Positions 5,904 to 13,173 of a stretch of DNA of 15,876 nucleotides are shown here, in pieces. Where the stretch lies: positions 1 through 15,876 of the forward strand of contig DASPUH010000081.1 in assembly GCA_035622975.1 (NCBI GenBank), given 5' to 3'. The notes below the pieces were generated by a model. That model was not told the DNA's origin and searched no databases. It worked only from the letters and a program-made list of their open reading frames with translations. How positions within the stretch are numbered: the stretch's first letter is position 1; each line of letters opens with the position of its first letter. The stretch is from DASPUH01 sp035622975. GTDB lineage: Bacteria > Chloroflexota > Limnocylindria > Limnocylindrales > CSP1-4. The position numbers and the translations under genes were made by a program.

Positions 5904-6272
5904 GCTGGCCACCGTGTCGCTGATGGCCAGGCGCAGGAGGCCCAGGTTGACCTCGTACAGCTCCACCTCCAGCTTGTGCGAGCCCGGGGCCAGCGGCGTG
6001 CCGGCCACGAGCAGTGCGACGTGGTCGCCCTTCTGGACCCGGATGGGGTGGAACCTGTCGACACTGGCGGCCTGGATCGGCGTGGGATCGTCCCCGCGGA
6101 GCGCACTCACCGCGGAGGGTTCGATGGCCCGGCCGTCCACGGCGAGCCGCCCGATGCCCACCAGCGTGCCATTCCCCATGGGGTTCTGCGCCTCCAGGCG
6201 GAAGCCCGTGGCGGTGTTGCGCAGGCTGCCCGCCACGTAGAACTGCCTGGCCAGGAAGCCCGGGACGTCCAT
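5877..6272 (-). CDS. Small beta-rich protein resembling DUF6379 (C-glycoside deglycosidase beta-subunit-like)
   Basis: This 131-aa protein has no signal peptide or membrane segment and reads as alternating beta strands. FYVAGSLRNTATGFRLEAQN comes near the start, then GTLVGIGRLAVDGRAI, FHPIRVQKGDHVALLVAG and LAPGSHKLEVELY. The order of a strand with GSLRN, a 'DG' turn and a late PGSHK(L/V) strand resembles the small DUF6379 proteins. Those include beta subunits of C-glycoside deglycosidases and are sometimes misannotated as hydroxymethylglutaryl-CoA reductase. I recall this match from memory and it is uncertain. No alpha-subunit partner is nearby, so no enzyme role is claimed. There is no Shine-Dalgarno; TAGACT lies 6 bases before the ATG, which suggests leaderless transcription. 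It is the first gene of a likely unit with the lipid kinase and bioY. Confidence 0.75.
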   Translation of the reverse strand: MDVPGFLARQFYVAGSLRNTATGFRLEAQNPMGNGTLVGIGRLAVDGRAIEPSAVSALRGDDPTPIQAASVDRFHPIRVQKGDHVALLVAGTPLAPGSHKLEVELYEVNLGLLRLAISDTVASMTDTLAPG

Positions 6273-6278
6273 GCCCGC

Positions 6279-6284
6279 AGTCTA
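6279..6284 (-). promoter_or_regulatory. Candidate -10 box of the 131-aa gene (leaderless type)
   Basis: The minus strand reads TAGACT, followed by 6 bases and then the ATG at 6272. This would start the transcript at the start codon. It parallels the TACACT box before the cyclase ATG. No clear -35 element is seen. Confidence 0.35.
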
Positions 6285-6341
6285 CGCGGCGAGCGCCGGT
6301 CGGACGGACGCAGTCGACCACGTGGATCCCTCGGCGCCGCC

Positions 6342-6461
6342 GGTGCGACCACAGCCTCCCCGCCGCCGGTGCCTCCAGCCGGCGGTGCGACCACAGCCTC
6401 CACGCCGCCGGTGCGACCACAGCCTCCCCGCCGGCGGTGCGACCACAGCCTCCACGCCGCC
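6342..6461. repeat. Tandem repeat array, 26-bp period, with an 18-bp conserved core
   Basis: The core GGTGCGACCACAGCCTCC occurs perfectly at 6342-6359, 6384-6401, 6410-6427 and 6436-6453. A shortened copy (GGTGCCTCC, 9 internal bases missing) lies at 6368-6376. Cores are separated by 8-base (once 7-base) GC spacers such as ACGCCGCC, CCGCCGGC and CCGCCGCC. The period is 26 bp, not a multiple of three, so it is not a coding repeat. It lies in the gap between the start of the 131-aa gene (-) and tRNA-His (+). It may be a set of protein-binding iterons, a variable-number repeat or part of an RNA. Confidence 0.9.
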
Positions 6462-6482
6462 GTTGTCGTCTAGCCCGGGGAT

Positions 6483-6592
6483 GACTGATATGCGCCCAGA
6501 TCAGGCTCGCGGTTGTTGCAGTGTCGCGTCGCACTTCAGGCGCCGGACTGGGGCAACAACCGGTCGCCCAAGGTCGGCGCATACCAGTCCGG
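6483..6592. repeat. Imperfect inverted-repeat element with competing pairings
   Basis: The outer arms GACTGATATGCGCC (6483-6496) and GGCGCATACCAGTC (6576-6589) pair at 13 of 14 positions. The inner arms CGGTTGTTGC (6510-6519) and GCAACAACCG (6553-6562) pair perfectly. The 13 bases between them on each side are mostly unpaired, and a 33-nt centre remains. A third arm, CCGGACTGG (6543-6551), is complementary to CCAGTCCGG (6584-6592) and would compete with the outer stem. The direct repeat CGGGGA flanks the unit at 6476-6481 and 6590-6595. This could be a MITE-like remnant or a structured RNA. No gene is seen in 6462-6677. Confidence 0.6.
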
Positions 6593-6661
6593 GGACGACC
6601 AAGCAACGACGGGGCGTCGCCGGCCCCGCTGGGGCCCGCCGAGCACCGCCCGTCCATCGGG

Positions 6662-6667
6662 TACGAT
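6662..6667 (+). promoter_or_regulatory. -10 box of tRNA-His
   Basis: TACGAT lies exactly 10 bases before the first tRNA base (6678), the same spacing as TACAAT before tRNA-Arg. No convincing -35 is visible. Confidence 0.45.
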
Positions 6668-6677
6668 GCGGGCCCGC

Positions 6678-6754
6678 GGTGGCCTTAGCTCAATCGGTAG
6701 AGCATCGGATTGTGGCTCCGAAGGTTAGGGGTTCAAGCCCCCTAGGCCACCCCA
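6678..6754 (+). tRNA. tRNA-His (anticodon GTG)
   Basis: The cloverleaf is complete. The acceptor is GTGGCCT paired with AGGCCAC. The D arm contains AGCTCAATCGGTAGAGC. The anticodon stem TCGGA/TCCGA closes loop TTGTGGC, giving anticodon GTG. The T arm is AGGGG TTCAAGC CCCCT. The extra G at position -1 (6678) faces C73 (6751), the identity pair of histidine tRNAs. An encoded CCA follows at 6752-6754. It is convergent with the protease gene. Confidence 0.96.
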
Positions 6755-6785
6755 CTCCTCGCACGACGGCTCGGCACGGGGCGGC

Positions 6786-9700
6786 TTAGGGCGAGATGAA
6801 CGGGATGAAGACGTCGACCACTCCGTCGTCTACGGCTGACACGCCGCCGAGGACGTAGAGTGACTTGGGCGCAAGCCGCGCGACCTCCGTCTGCGTCGCG
6901 GTGTAGTAGAAGTTCGGGCCTACCAGCAACACCGGCCCGTGAAGGTAGCCGGCTGCGGCGGCGCCACCCATCGCATCGGGGAAGTTGGTGCCGGCGGCGA
7001 GGAAGACGGCCGCCACACCCGGTCCGAAGGCGTATGTGCTGACTTCTGCGGCCGTCAGATACCGGTTGGAGCCGGCGACCCGGATGACGGGAACGCCGAA
7101 CGCCCCGAGTTGGACCAGCACTCCACTTGAGACGGACGCCGTCCCGCCCACGACCACGATCCGGGCCGGCTTCAACGCGGTCAGCGCATCCGTCACGGAC
7201 TTCGGCAGGCTTCCGCTCGGCGGAACGAGGAGGAGCGGCCCGTGCTGTTCCGCTGCCGCCGGTCCGCCGGTGAGCGCGTCAGGGAAGAGTGCCCCGTCGG
7301 CCACGTACACGACCGGCACCGAGGCCCTGCCCAGCACCGTCTTGAAGATCCACGTCGCCACCGCAGCCGCTGTCGCATAGCGGTCGGCTCCAAACAGGCG
7401 CTGGACCGGCGCCACCGTCTTCAACTGGTCCTCGACACCTGTCGAGACGGCCCCCGTGCCCCCGGTCAGATAGATCTGGCCGGGCGCGAGACGCTGCAAC
7501 TCCGCCATCACCACGGCAGGGACCGTGCCGGCGGCTGGCACCAGGATGACCGGGGCGCCCAGGGCGGCTGCGGCGGGCCCGGCCGCGAGGCCATCGGGGA
7601 AGTTCGCCCCGGAGGCGACAAAGACGTATGGGAGTCCGGGTGGGAAGACGTACCGGCTGGTGGCGGCGCTCGTCGCATACCTGTCGGACCCAGCGAGGCG
7701 ATGGGCCATCGGGCCGAGGCCGATCTCGTCGGCGGCGGGCGCGCCGTCGGCATCGTCGAGGCCGACCAGGAGCCAGCCCAAGGCGGGCTCGGCCACGATC
7801 TCCCCAGAGTCGACGACGAGCGTCAGATCGGCCGTGGCGCCAGCCGCGAGCGGCAGATAGTCGCCGCTGGAGATCGCGGGGGCGTACGGATCGAACGGCG
7901 CCTGGCCGGGCACGATGTCGGTCGTGCCCGTCTGGCCATCGATCGTGCTGACGGTGTAAGTGAACTCCCCGTGGCCGCTGCCTAGGCCGAGTGAACTCGC
8001 CAGGACCGGCAGCTCGACCACGGAGCCGTTGGGTGGCGCATCGGCGGCGAAGTAGGGTCCGACCGGATCGCCGCCCGCGTCGAGGGCGACGGCCGCTAGC
8101 TCGCCTTCGGGTTGGCCCGTCGTCAACAGGCCGAAGTCGCCGGCGAGCACCTCGTGATCGGGCGTCGACGAGCCAGCCGAGGTGATGTCGATCTCGTAGA
8201 TGTTGGCGGCCGCGGACGACACGGAGCCGTACTGGCTGATGGCGAAGATCAGGCTGCGGTCGCTCGACTGGCCGCCCAGATAGGTCCCCGCGAGGTCCTG
8301 CACGCCGACTGCCCGCACGTCAGCGCCGCTCCCCGGCAGCTGGTCCGGTGACGTGAGGCCCCAGGCGTAGAGGTCAGCATCGCCGGAATGGCTGCCGCCA
8401 TTGGCCACGACGGCCGATTCCACGGCCAGCGTGTTCGCCGACTGGAAGCCCGACGCGGTCTGCAGATGGATGTCAGACGTACCCCGGGGGACGACGGTGT
8501 ACGGGATCGACAGCGCGCTCACCCCGGGCCCCGGCGTGTCGGGGATCAGCGAGACCTGGCCAAAGATGTGGGTCATCGTCCCCGAACCACCGGTGTCGGC
8601 AGTCGGTAGGGCCGCCACGGCTGCCGCACTCAGGCTGAGTTGCACATCGATCGATGCGCTGCCCCCGGCCGGCACGGTCACGCTGGTCGAACCGTGATCG
8701 ACGGTCAACCCCAGACCGAGCGTCGTGGGTGAAGGGGCCACATACCCCACGACGTAGCTCTCGCTGGACGCGCCGTCGTTGTGGACGGTGAAGGACTCGG
8801 TGGCGGTCCACGGACCGGCGAGCGCCTGGTAGCCGAAGGCCAGCTCGTCGGTACCGTCGGCCGTGGTGAGCATGGCCGTCGTGGTGGCGGCCGCACCGGC
8901 GTCCAGGACCCCGGCGCCGTCGCGGAACGCATCGTGGTCGCGCGAGCCGTGCACATCTTCGTTGATGTCCGCGGTGCTGATCAGCGCCGCCCGAGCGAGG
9001 CCGGCCCGGGTCGATGGATCGGTCCAGCCTGGGTGACCCTCCAGCGTCAACGCGGCGGCACCCGCAACGAGGGGCGTCGCCATCGAGGTGCCAGAGAAGG
9101 TGGCGCTCCCGCTGCCGGTGCCGACCCCGGCGGAGACGACGCTCACCCCGGGCGCCACGAGGTCGGGCTTCTGGCCGCTGTCACCGAAACGCGGACCCGC
9201 GGACGAGAAGGGGGCCACATGCTGGTAGGTGTTGGGGTCAGACAGGAGACCTCCGATGGCTGCCACGGAGATGGCCCCGGCGGCACTCGCCGGGCTGGAG
9301 GTGAGGTACGCCTTCGGCCCGTCATTGCCCGACGCGGCCACCACGACGATGCCGGCGGCCGCGGCGTTGTCCACGGCGGCCACGGTCGGGTCGTCCGTGC
9401 TCGCCGTGCCATAGGCGCCGCCCAGCGACATGCTGATGACGTCAACGCCGTCGGCAACGGCCCGATCGATGGCCAGCGTGACGAGGGCGGATGAGCCGAC
9501 GCACCCGAAGACGCGGTACTCGCGGATCGTGGCCTGCGGGGCAAGGCCCGGCCCGACGAGGAAGGTGTTGGAGGTTTCGGTCGTGTCGTCGTACGGCCCG
9601 CTGTACGTCGTGCCATTCCCGAGCACCCCGAAACCGGCAGCCGTGCCCGCGGTGTGCGTGCCGTGGCCGTCGCCGCCGTTGGCCGGGCCGCAGTCGAGGG

Positions 9701-10499
9701 GGTTGCCGTCGGGGGCCGGCGTCGCGTCGGCCGGGACGTCGGCGTCGTAGGCGTCACCGGCAAAGTCGTAGCCACCGATGACCTTGGCGTTGGGGTAGGC
9801 GATCGTGGTCCCGTCGGCATCCACCGCCGGGATCGTCGTGTCATGCGCCTCGCCGTACGTGTAGTCGGCGACGCTTCCCGAACCGCCGAAGTCGGCGTGG
9901 TAGAAGTCGATGCCAGTGTCGATCAGGCCGATGGTCTCGCCGGTGCCCGTCAGCCCAGCCACCCACGCTGCGGGACCACGAACGTACGGCACTGAATTCG
10001 AATTCTCCCGTGCGAACGTGGTGACTGGATGCACCGCGACCACGCCTGGCAGCGAAGCAAGGCGCGTGACGACCTTGCTCGGTGCGAGCACCTGGATGCC
10101 GTCGTATGCATCGACCATCGTTCCGATCGCTCGACCGCCAAGGGCTGCGATACGCGGCAGGAGGGCAGTTTGCGCAGCTGCCAGCGGCTTGCGAGCCGCG
10201 ACCTCCTCGGCCGTGGACAGCGGCCTGCCGCTCGCCGACCGCTGAGTCACGACTGGGGCGCCCGCGAGCTGCACGATGACCATCACCTGCCGATTCGTGG
10301 TGCGCAGTTCGGCCATGAGGGCATGGTCGATCGGTGCCGTCGAGGAGGCGAGACGGTGGGCTGCGGGCCGGCCGGTGCCCGAATCACGGCGCGCTGGGCC
10401 GGCGGCGACCACGCCGGCGGGCAGCATCACGGTGGCTAGAAACGCCATCGAAACGATCGCCACAGACCCGCGGCATGTCACCCACCGCATCGAGTTCAC
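6786..10499 (-). CDS. Secreted subtilisin-like (S8) serine protease with three cell-wall-binding repeats
   Basis: This protein of about 1237 aa has a Sec signal peptide (about 1-33, ending AGVVAA) and an I9-like propeptide region (about 70-160). The subtilase domain (about 178-518) has a full catalytic set: Asp194 in IGLIDTGID, His279 in GHGTHTAGT, oxyanion Asn392 in AASGNDGP and Ser472 in FSGTSMATP. A long beta-rich, fibronectin-like stalk (about 540-920) follows. From about 933 to the end there are three cell-wall-binding-repeat-2 modules, each opening with a R(L/V)(A/F)G(S/A)(D/N)RY motif. Such modules hold enzymes noncovalently to wall polymers in other bacteria. It is therefore probably an envelope-anchored extracellular protease; the target is unknown. 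Two GTGs in a row (10502, 10499) follow AGGGAGG; 10499 has the better 8-nt spacing. It is divergent from the pilin gene. Confidence 0.92.
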   Translation of the reverse strand: MNSMRWVTCRGSVAIVSMAFLATVMLPAGVVAAGPARRDSGTGRPAAHRLASSTAPIDHALMAELRTTNRQVMVIVQLAGAPVVTQRSASGRPLSTAEEVAARKPLAAAQTALLPRIAALGGRAIGTMVDAYDGIQVLAPSKVVTRLASLPGVVAVHPVTTFARENSNSVPYVRGPAAWVAGLTGTGETIGLIDTGIDFYHADFGGSGSVADYTYGEAHDTTIPAVDADGTTIAYPNAKVIGGYDFAGDAYDADVPADATPAPDGNPLDCGPANGGDGHGTHTAGTAAGFGVLGNGTTYSGPYDDTTETSNTFLVGPGLAPQATIREYRVFGCVGSSALVTLAIDRAVADGVDVISMSLGGAYGTASTDDPTVAAVDNAAAAGIVVVAASGNDGPKAYLTSSPASAAGAISVAAIGGLLSDPNTYQHVAPFSSAGPRFGDSGQKPDLVAPGVSVVSAGVGTGSGSATFSGTSMATPLVAGAAALTLEGHPGWTDPSTRAGLARAALISTADINEDVHGSRDHDAFRDGAGVLDAGAAATTTAMLTTADGTDELAFGYQALAGPWTATESFTVHNDGASSESYVVGYVAPSPTTLGLGLTVDHGSTSVTVPAGGSASIDVQLSLSAAAVAALPTADTGGSGTMTHIFGQVSLIPDTPGPGVSALSIPYTVVPRGTSDIHLQTASGFQSANTLAVESAVVANGGSHSGDADLYAWGLTSPDQLPGSGADVRAVGVQDLAGTYLGGQSSDRSLIFAISQYGSVSSAAANIYEIDITSAGSSTPDHEVLAGDFGLLTTGQPEGELAAVALDAGGDPVGPYFAADAPPNGSVVELPVLASSLGLGSGHGEFTYTVSTIDGQTGTTDIVPGQAPFDPYAPAISSGDYLPLAAGATADLTLVVDSGEIVAEPALGWLLVGLDDADGAPAADEIGLGPMAHRLAGSDRYATSAATSRYVFPPGLPYVFVASGANFPDGLAAGPAAAALGAPVILVPAAGTVPAVVMAELQRLAPGQIYLTGGTGAVSTGVEDQLKTVAPVQRLFGADRYATAAAVATWIFKTVLGRASVPVVYVADGALFPDALTGGPAAAEQHGPLLLVPPSGSLPKSVTDALTALKPARIVVVGGTASVSSGVLVQLGAFGVPVIRVAGSNRYLTAAEVSTYAFGPGVAAVFLAAGTNFPDAMGGAAAAGYLHGPVLLVGPNFYYTATQTEVARLAPKSLYVLGGVSAVDDGVVDVFIPFISP

Positions 10500-10507
10500 C
10501 ACGGTCG

Positions 10508-10514
10508 CCTCCCT
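10508..10514 (-). promoter_or_regulatory. Ribosome binding site of the protease gene
   Basis: The minus strand reads AGGGAGG, 8 bases before GTG 10499 and 5 before GTG 10502. It argues against the longer frame opening at 10535, because the site lies inside that extension. Confidence 0.7.
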
Positions 10515-10824
10515 CGCCACGCCACAGGAAACCACACGACGCCAGCGAGGATGCCATCACGGGGGCGTCTGAACCAGGGCCGTTCGTCCCGTCAGCGGAC
10601 GCGTCGACGTTGGCATCATCGGCTGAGCAGTCGTGGGCAACGGTCCGAACGGCCGCATCGTCGACGCCTCGGGCCGGTCGAGCACGGCGGTGAGGTCGAT
10701 CGCGGTCGCGGCGCTCGTGGGGACGACGTGCCTGGGGTAGCCGGGGTGTACGGGGGCCGACGGGACCATCGCCGCATGGCCTGCGGACCTGGATGACGGA
10801 TGCTTCGGGGGCGGCATCCCGTGG

Positions 10825-11037
10825 ATGAGCCAGCGGGCCGGCCGACGCATGGAGGTACGGGTTCGCGTGCTGTCGACCATCCTGGCGGGTCGCCCAGATC
10901 GCCGCGCGTTCGCCGGACAGGGCCTGGCCGAATACGCGCTCATCCTGACCCTCATCGCCATCGTCGCGATCCTGGCCCTGCTCTTCCTGGGCAGCGACAT
11001 CCAGCGGCTGCTCTCGCAGGTAGGCACCTCCGTCTGA
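10825..11037 (+). CDS. Flp/Fap-type (class IVb) pilin
   Basis: This 70-aa prepilin has a long basic leader (1-31) and then AGQGLAEYALILTLIAIVAIL. This is the Flp signature: cleavage after Gly31 by a prepilin peptidase, Glu36 at position +5 and Tyr37, followed by a hydrophobic helix of about 20 residues. The mature pilin would be about 39 aa and would build thin adhesion fibres at the cell surface. Flp pilins normally lie beside tad/cpa assembly genes (prepilin peptidase, CpaF, TadB/C); none is present here, so assembly must use genes elsewhere. The start is uncertain: ATG 10825 or ATG 10849, neither with a strong ribosome site. It is divergent from the surface protease; the 325 bases between them (10500-10824) show no other gene. 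Confidence 0.82.
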   Translation: MSQRAGRRMEVRVRVLSTILAGRPDRRAFAGQGLAEYALILTLIAIVAILALLFLGSDIQRLLSQVGTSV

Positions 11038-11057
11038 TCGGCGGCTCGCGCGCCACG

Positions 11058-11087
11058 CCGCGGGCTCGCGGTCGCGCCGACCCGCGG
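11058..11087. other. GC hairpin downstream of the pilin gene
   Basis: CCGCGGG (11058-11064) and CCCGCGG (11081-11087) form a perfect 7-bp stem around a 16-nt loop, 21 bases after the pilin stop. It may mark the end of the pilin transcript; there is no T-tract. Confidence 0.3.
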
Positions 11088-11144
11088 GTGCAGGGCGCGG
11101 AAGACCTCGCTCCAGCGCGCTTCGGCCCTGCGCCTCCGCCGCAT

Positions 11145-11159
11145 GAACCCAGGGGGTTC
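11145..11159. other. Small hairpin in the pilin-pirin gap
   Basis: GAACCC, loop AGG and GGGTTC form a perfect 6-bp stem. A larger inverted repeat, GCAGGGC (11090-11096) and GCCCTGC (11125-11131), lies just before it. The 394-base stretch 11038-11431 contains no convincing gene. A minus-strand frame across about 11041-11278 has coding-like codon use but overlaps the pilin if extended. Near the pirin end, GTTGC-ATGC-GCAAC (11365-11378) is another small palindrome, possibly part of the pirin promoter. Confidence 0.25.
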
Positions 11160-11431
11160 GGAACGACCGCCGACCGGGGGCTCCGGGCTCGCCTTGAACA
11201 GCAGGCGCACGACCTGAGCGTTGAAGGGCCCGATCCGGGCTTCGGGCGCGGCTTCCGTCCTCGCAGGCAACATCTCGTGTTCACCCCACGGCGGAGAACG
11301 AGTTTGGCGCGGCCGCGGGCGCGCCGAAAGGCACGCAGCGAGGCCCGGGCCGCGGCGGCCGGTAGTTGCATGCGCAACCATCGGTGTGCGATGATGACCG
11401 CCGCACCACCACCCCTGGAGAGCCGCCGTCA

Positions 11432-12445
11432 ATGCCCGCCGTCACCATTTCCGATGTCACCGTGCTGCCGCGCATCCCGGAGCCGGGGCCGCTTGCGCCG
11501 CAGCGACCCGTCCGCAGCGTCACCGTGGCGCCCCATGGGCTTGAGGGTGAGGGCTTCCCGGTCCGCCGGGCCTTCGCCGGGGTCGACCTGGCTGACCTTG
11601 ACCCGTTCGTCCACCTCGACGAGATGGGCGAGGTCGAGTACGCGCCCGGCGAGCCCAAGGGCACGCCATGGCACCCGCACCGCGGGTTCGAGACCGTGAC
11701 CTACATGATCGACGGCACGTTCGAACACAGCGATTCGAACGGCGGCGGCGGGGTCATCACCAACGGCGACACGCAGTGGATGACGGCCGGGGCCGGCATC
11801 CTGCACATCGAGAAGCCGCCGCAGGCCCTCGTCGCCAGCGGCGGCCTGTTCCATGGCTTCCAGCTGTGGGTCAACCTGCCGGCAGCCCAGAAGTGGTCTG
11901 CCCCGCGCTACCAGGACCTGCGGGCCAGCGAGGTGGCGCTGGCCTCGTCACCGGATGGCGGCGCGCTCGTGCGCGTCATCGCCGGCGACATCGCCGGCCA
12001 CCAGGGACCCGGCTCCACCTACACGCCCATGGCGCTGGTGCACGCCACCCTGGCCCCGGGCGCCCGGCTGGTCCTCCCCTGGCGAGCCGACTACAACGCC
12101 CTGCTGTATGTCCTCTCGGGCTACGGCACCATCGGCGCGGAAGGCCGGCCGATCGGGCCCGGCCAGCTGGCGGTGTTCGGGACCGGCGGGGCCCTCACGG
12201 TCGCCGCGACGCGGGTCCAGGAGAGCCGCAGCCCCAACCTGGACGTGCTGCTGCTGGGCGGACGCCCGATCCGCGAGCCCGTAGCCTGGATGGGCCCGTT
12301 CGTGATGAATACCCGGGAAGAGATCCTGCAGGCCGTGGCCGACTATCACGCTGGGCGCCTGGGTTCCATCCCGGCCGTGCATGCCGCGCCCACGACCCTC
12401 GTCGAGTCCCCGGCCCGGCCCCCCGACGACCCCAGCCCCGCCTGA
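11432..12445 (+). CDS. Pirin family protein
   Basis: This 337-aa cytoplasmic bicupin is of the pirin family, somewhat longer than the usual 230-300 aa because of a proline-rich tail. The N-terminal cupin holds the metal site of the family: His81 and His83 in PWHPHRGFETVTY, and His125 and Glu127 in AGAGILHIEKP. The motif HSDSNGGGGVITNGDTQWMTAG between them is typical. The C-terminal cupin is less conserved (about 185-285, including LSGYGTIGAEGRPIGPGQL). Some pirins have quercetin dioxygenase activity and others act as redox-sensitive regulators; the sequence does not say which. The ATG at 11432 has GGAG 11 bases upstream and matches family N-termini. It ends two bases from the stop of the convergent ABC ATPase gene. 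Confidence 0.93.
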   Translation: MPAVTISDVTVLPRIPEPGPLAPQRPVRSVTVAPHGLEGEGFPVRRAFAGVDLADLDPFVHLDEMGEVEYAPGEPKGTPWHPHRGFETVTYMIDGTFEHSDSNGGGGVITNGDTQWMTAGAGILHIEKPPQALVASGGLFHGFQLWVNLPAAQKWSAPRYQDLRASEVALASSPDGGALVRVIAGDIAGHQGPGSTYTPMALVHATLAPGARLVLPWRADYNALLYVLSGYGTIGAEGRPIGPGQLAVFGTGGALTVAATRVQESRSPNLDVLLLGGRPIREPVAWMGPFVMNTREEILQAVADYHAGRLGSIPAVHAAPTTLVESPARPPDDPSPA

Positions 12446-12447
12446 CC

Positions 12448-13173
12448 CTACGGCGCGGCGGTCAGCACGCCGTCCTGCAGCTCAACGACCCGGTCGGCAA
12501 CCTCCAGCATGATGCGATCATGGGTCGCCACGACGGCCGTCACGTGCTCCGCCCGCACGACCGTCCGCAGCAGGGCCATGATCTTGCGGCCGGTCTCCGA
12601 GTCCAGCTGACCGGTCGGCTCATCCGCGAGGAGCAGCCGCGGCCGGTTGGCCAGAGCGCGTGCGATGGCCACCCGCTGCTGCTCGCCACCCGAGAGCTCA
12701 TGCGGCCGGTGGCCCATCCGCCGGCCGAGCCCGACCAGCTCCAGCAGCTCGCGGACCCGGGCGTCGCGGGTGCGGCCGTCGACCGCGACCAGGCGGAGCG
12801 GCACCTCCACGTTCTCCGCCGCGGTCAGGATGGGCACCAGGCCGAACGTCTGGAAGACGAAGGCCACGGTCCGCCGGCGGACGTCGACCAGCGCTGCGTC
12901 GGACAGGGCGGAGACCTCGACGTCATCCAGCAATACCCGGCCGCTCGTGGGCCGATCCAGCACCCCCAGCAGGTTCAGGAGCGTCGTCTTGCCGCTCCCC
13001 GACCGGCCGCGGACGGCCAGCAGCTCGCCCTCCGCGACGGCCAGGTCCACGCCCCGCAGCGCGTGCACCACCGCGCCGCCGGAGGCGTAGTCACGCGTCA
13101 GGCCGATCGCGCGCAGCATCGGTTCCGGAGCACGTGGCATGTAGCGCGCCAGATCGGGGGATGGCTGGCTCAC
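12448..13173 (-). CDS. ABC transporter ATPase (MacB/LolD type), second ATPase of the operon
   Basis: This 241-aa cytoplasmic ATPase is of the MacB/LolD class that pairs with FtsX-type permeases. All motifs are present: Walker A GRSGSGKT (56-63, Lys62), Q-loop Gln108 in FVFQTFGL, signature LSGGEQQR (160-167), Walker B LLLADEPTG (Asp184, Glu185) and switch His218 in THD. The GTG start at 13173 overlaps the TGA of the preceding ATPase gene by 4 nt (GTGA), which implies translational coupling; Met12 is an alternative start. With the other ATPase and the permease it forms one minus-strand operon. Two distinct ATPases beside one permease suggest a heterodimeric motor. The substrate is unknown; drug, peptide or lipoprotein export is plausible. 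Confidence 0.93.
   Translation of the reverse strand: MSQPSPDLARYMPRAPEPMLRAIGLTRDYASGGAVVHALRGVDLAVAEGELLAVRGRSGSGKTTLLNLLGVLDRPTSGRVLLDDVEVSALSDAALVDVRRRTVAFVFQTFGLVPILTAAENVEVPLRLVAVDGRTRDARVRELLELVGLGRRMGHRPHELSGGEQQRVAIARALANRPRLLLADEPTGQLDSETGRKIMALLRTVVRAEHVTAVVATHDRIMLEVADRVVELQDGVLTAAP

Noticed and set aside
6342..6461. CRISPR array
   Set aside because: The repeats are 18 bp with 7-8 base GC spacers that are near-identical to each other; real arrays have unique spacers of about 30 bases. No cas gene is present.
6271..6789. Plus-strand open frame through the repeat array and tRNA-His
   Set aside because: The 26-bp repeat period shifts frame at each unit, and the frame runs through the tRNA gene, so it cannot be a real protein.
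10601..10667. Inverted repeat GCGTCGACG / CGTCGACGC between the protease and pilin genes
   Set aside because: Each arm contains the palindrome GTCGAC, so the match is mostly self-symmetry, and the arms are 49 bases apart; chance is likely.
10557..11432. 291-codon minus-strand frame covering the pilin as a complete gene
   Set aside because: It runs antisense through the well-supported pilin and into the pirin start region with Arg/Pro-rich sequence; only the middle part looks coding-like and is reported as a finding.
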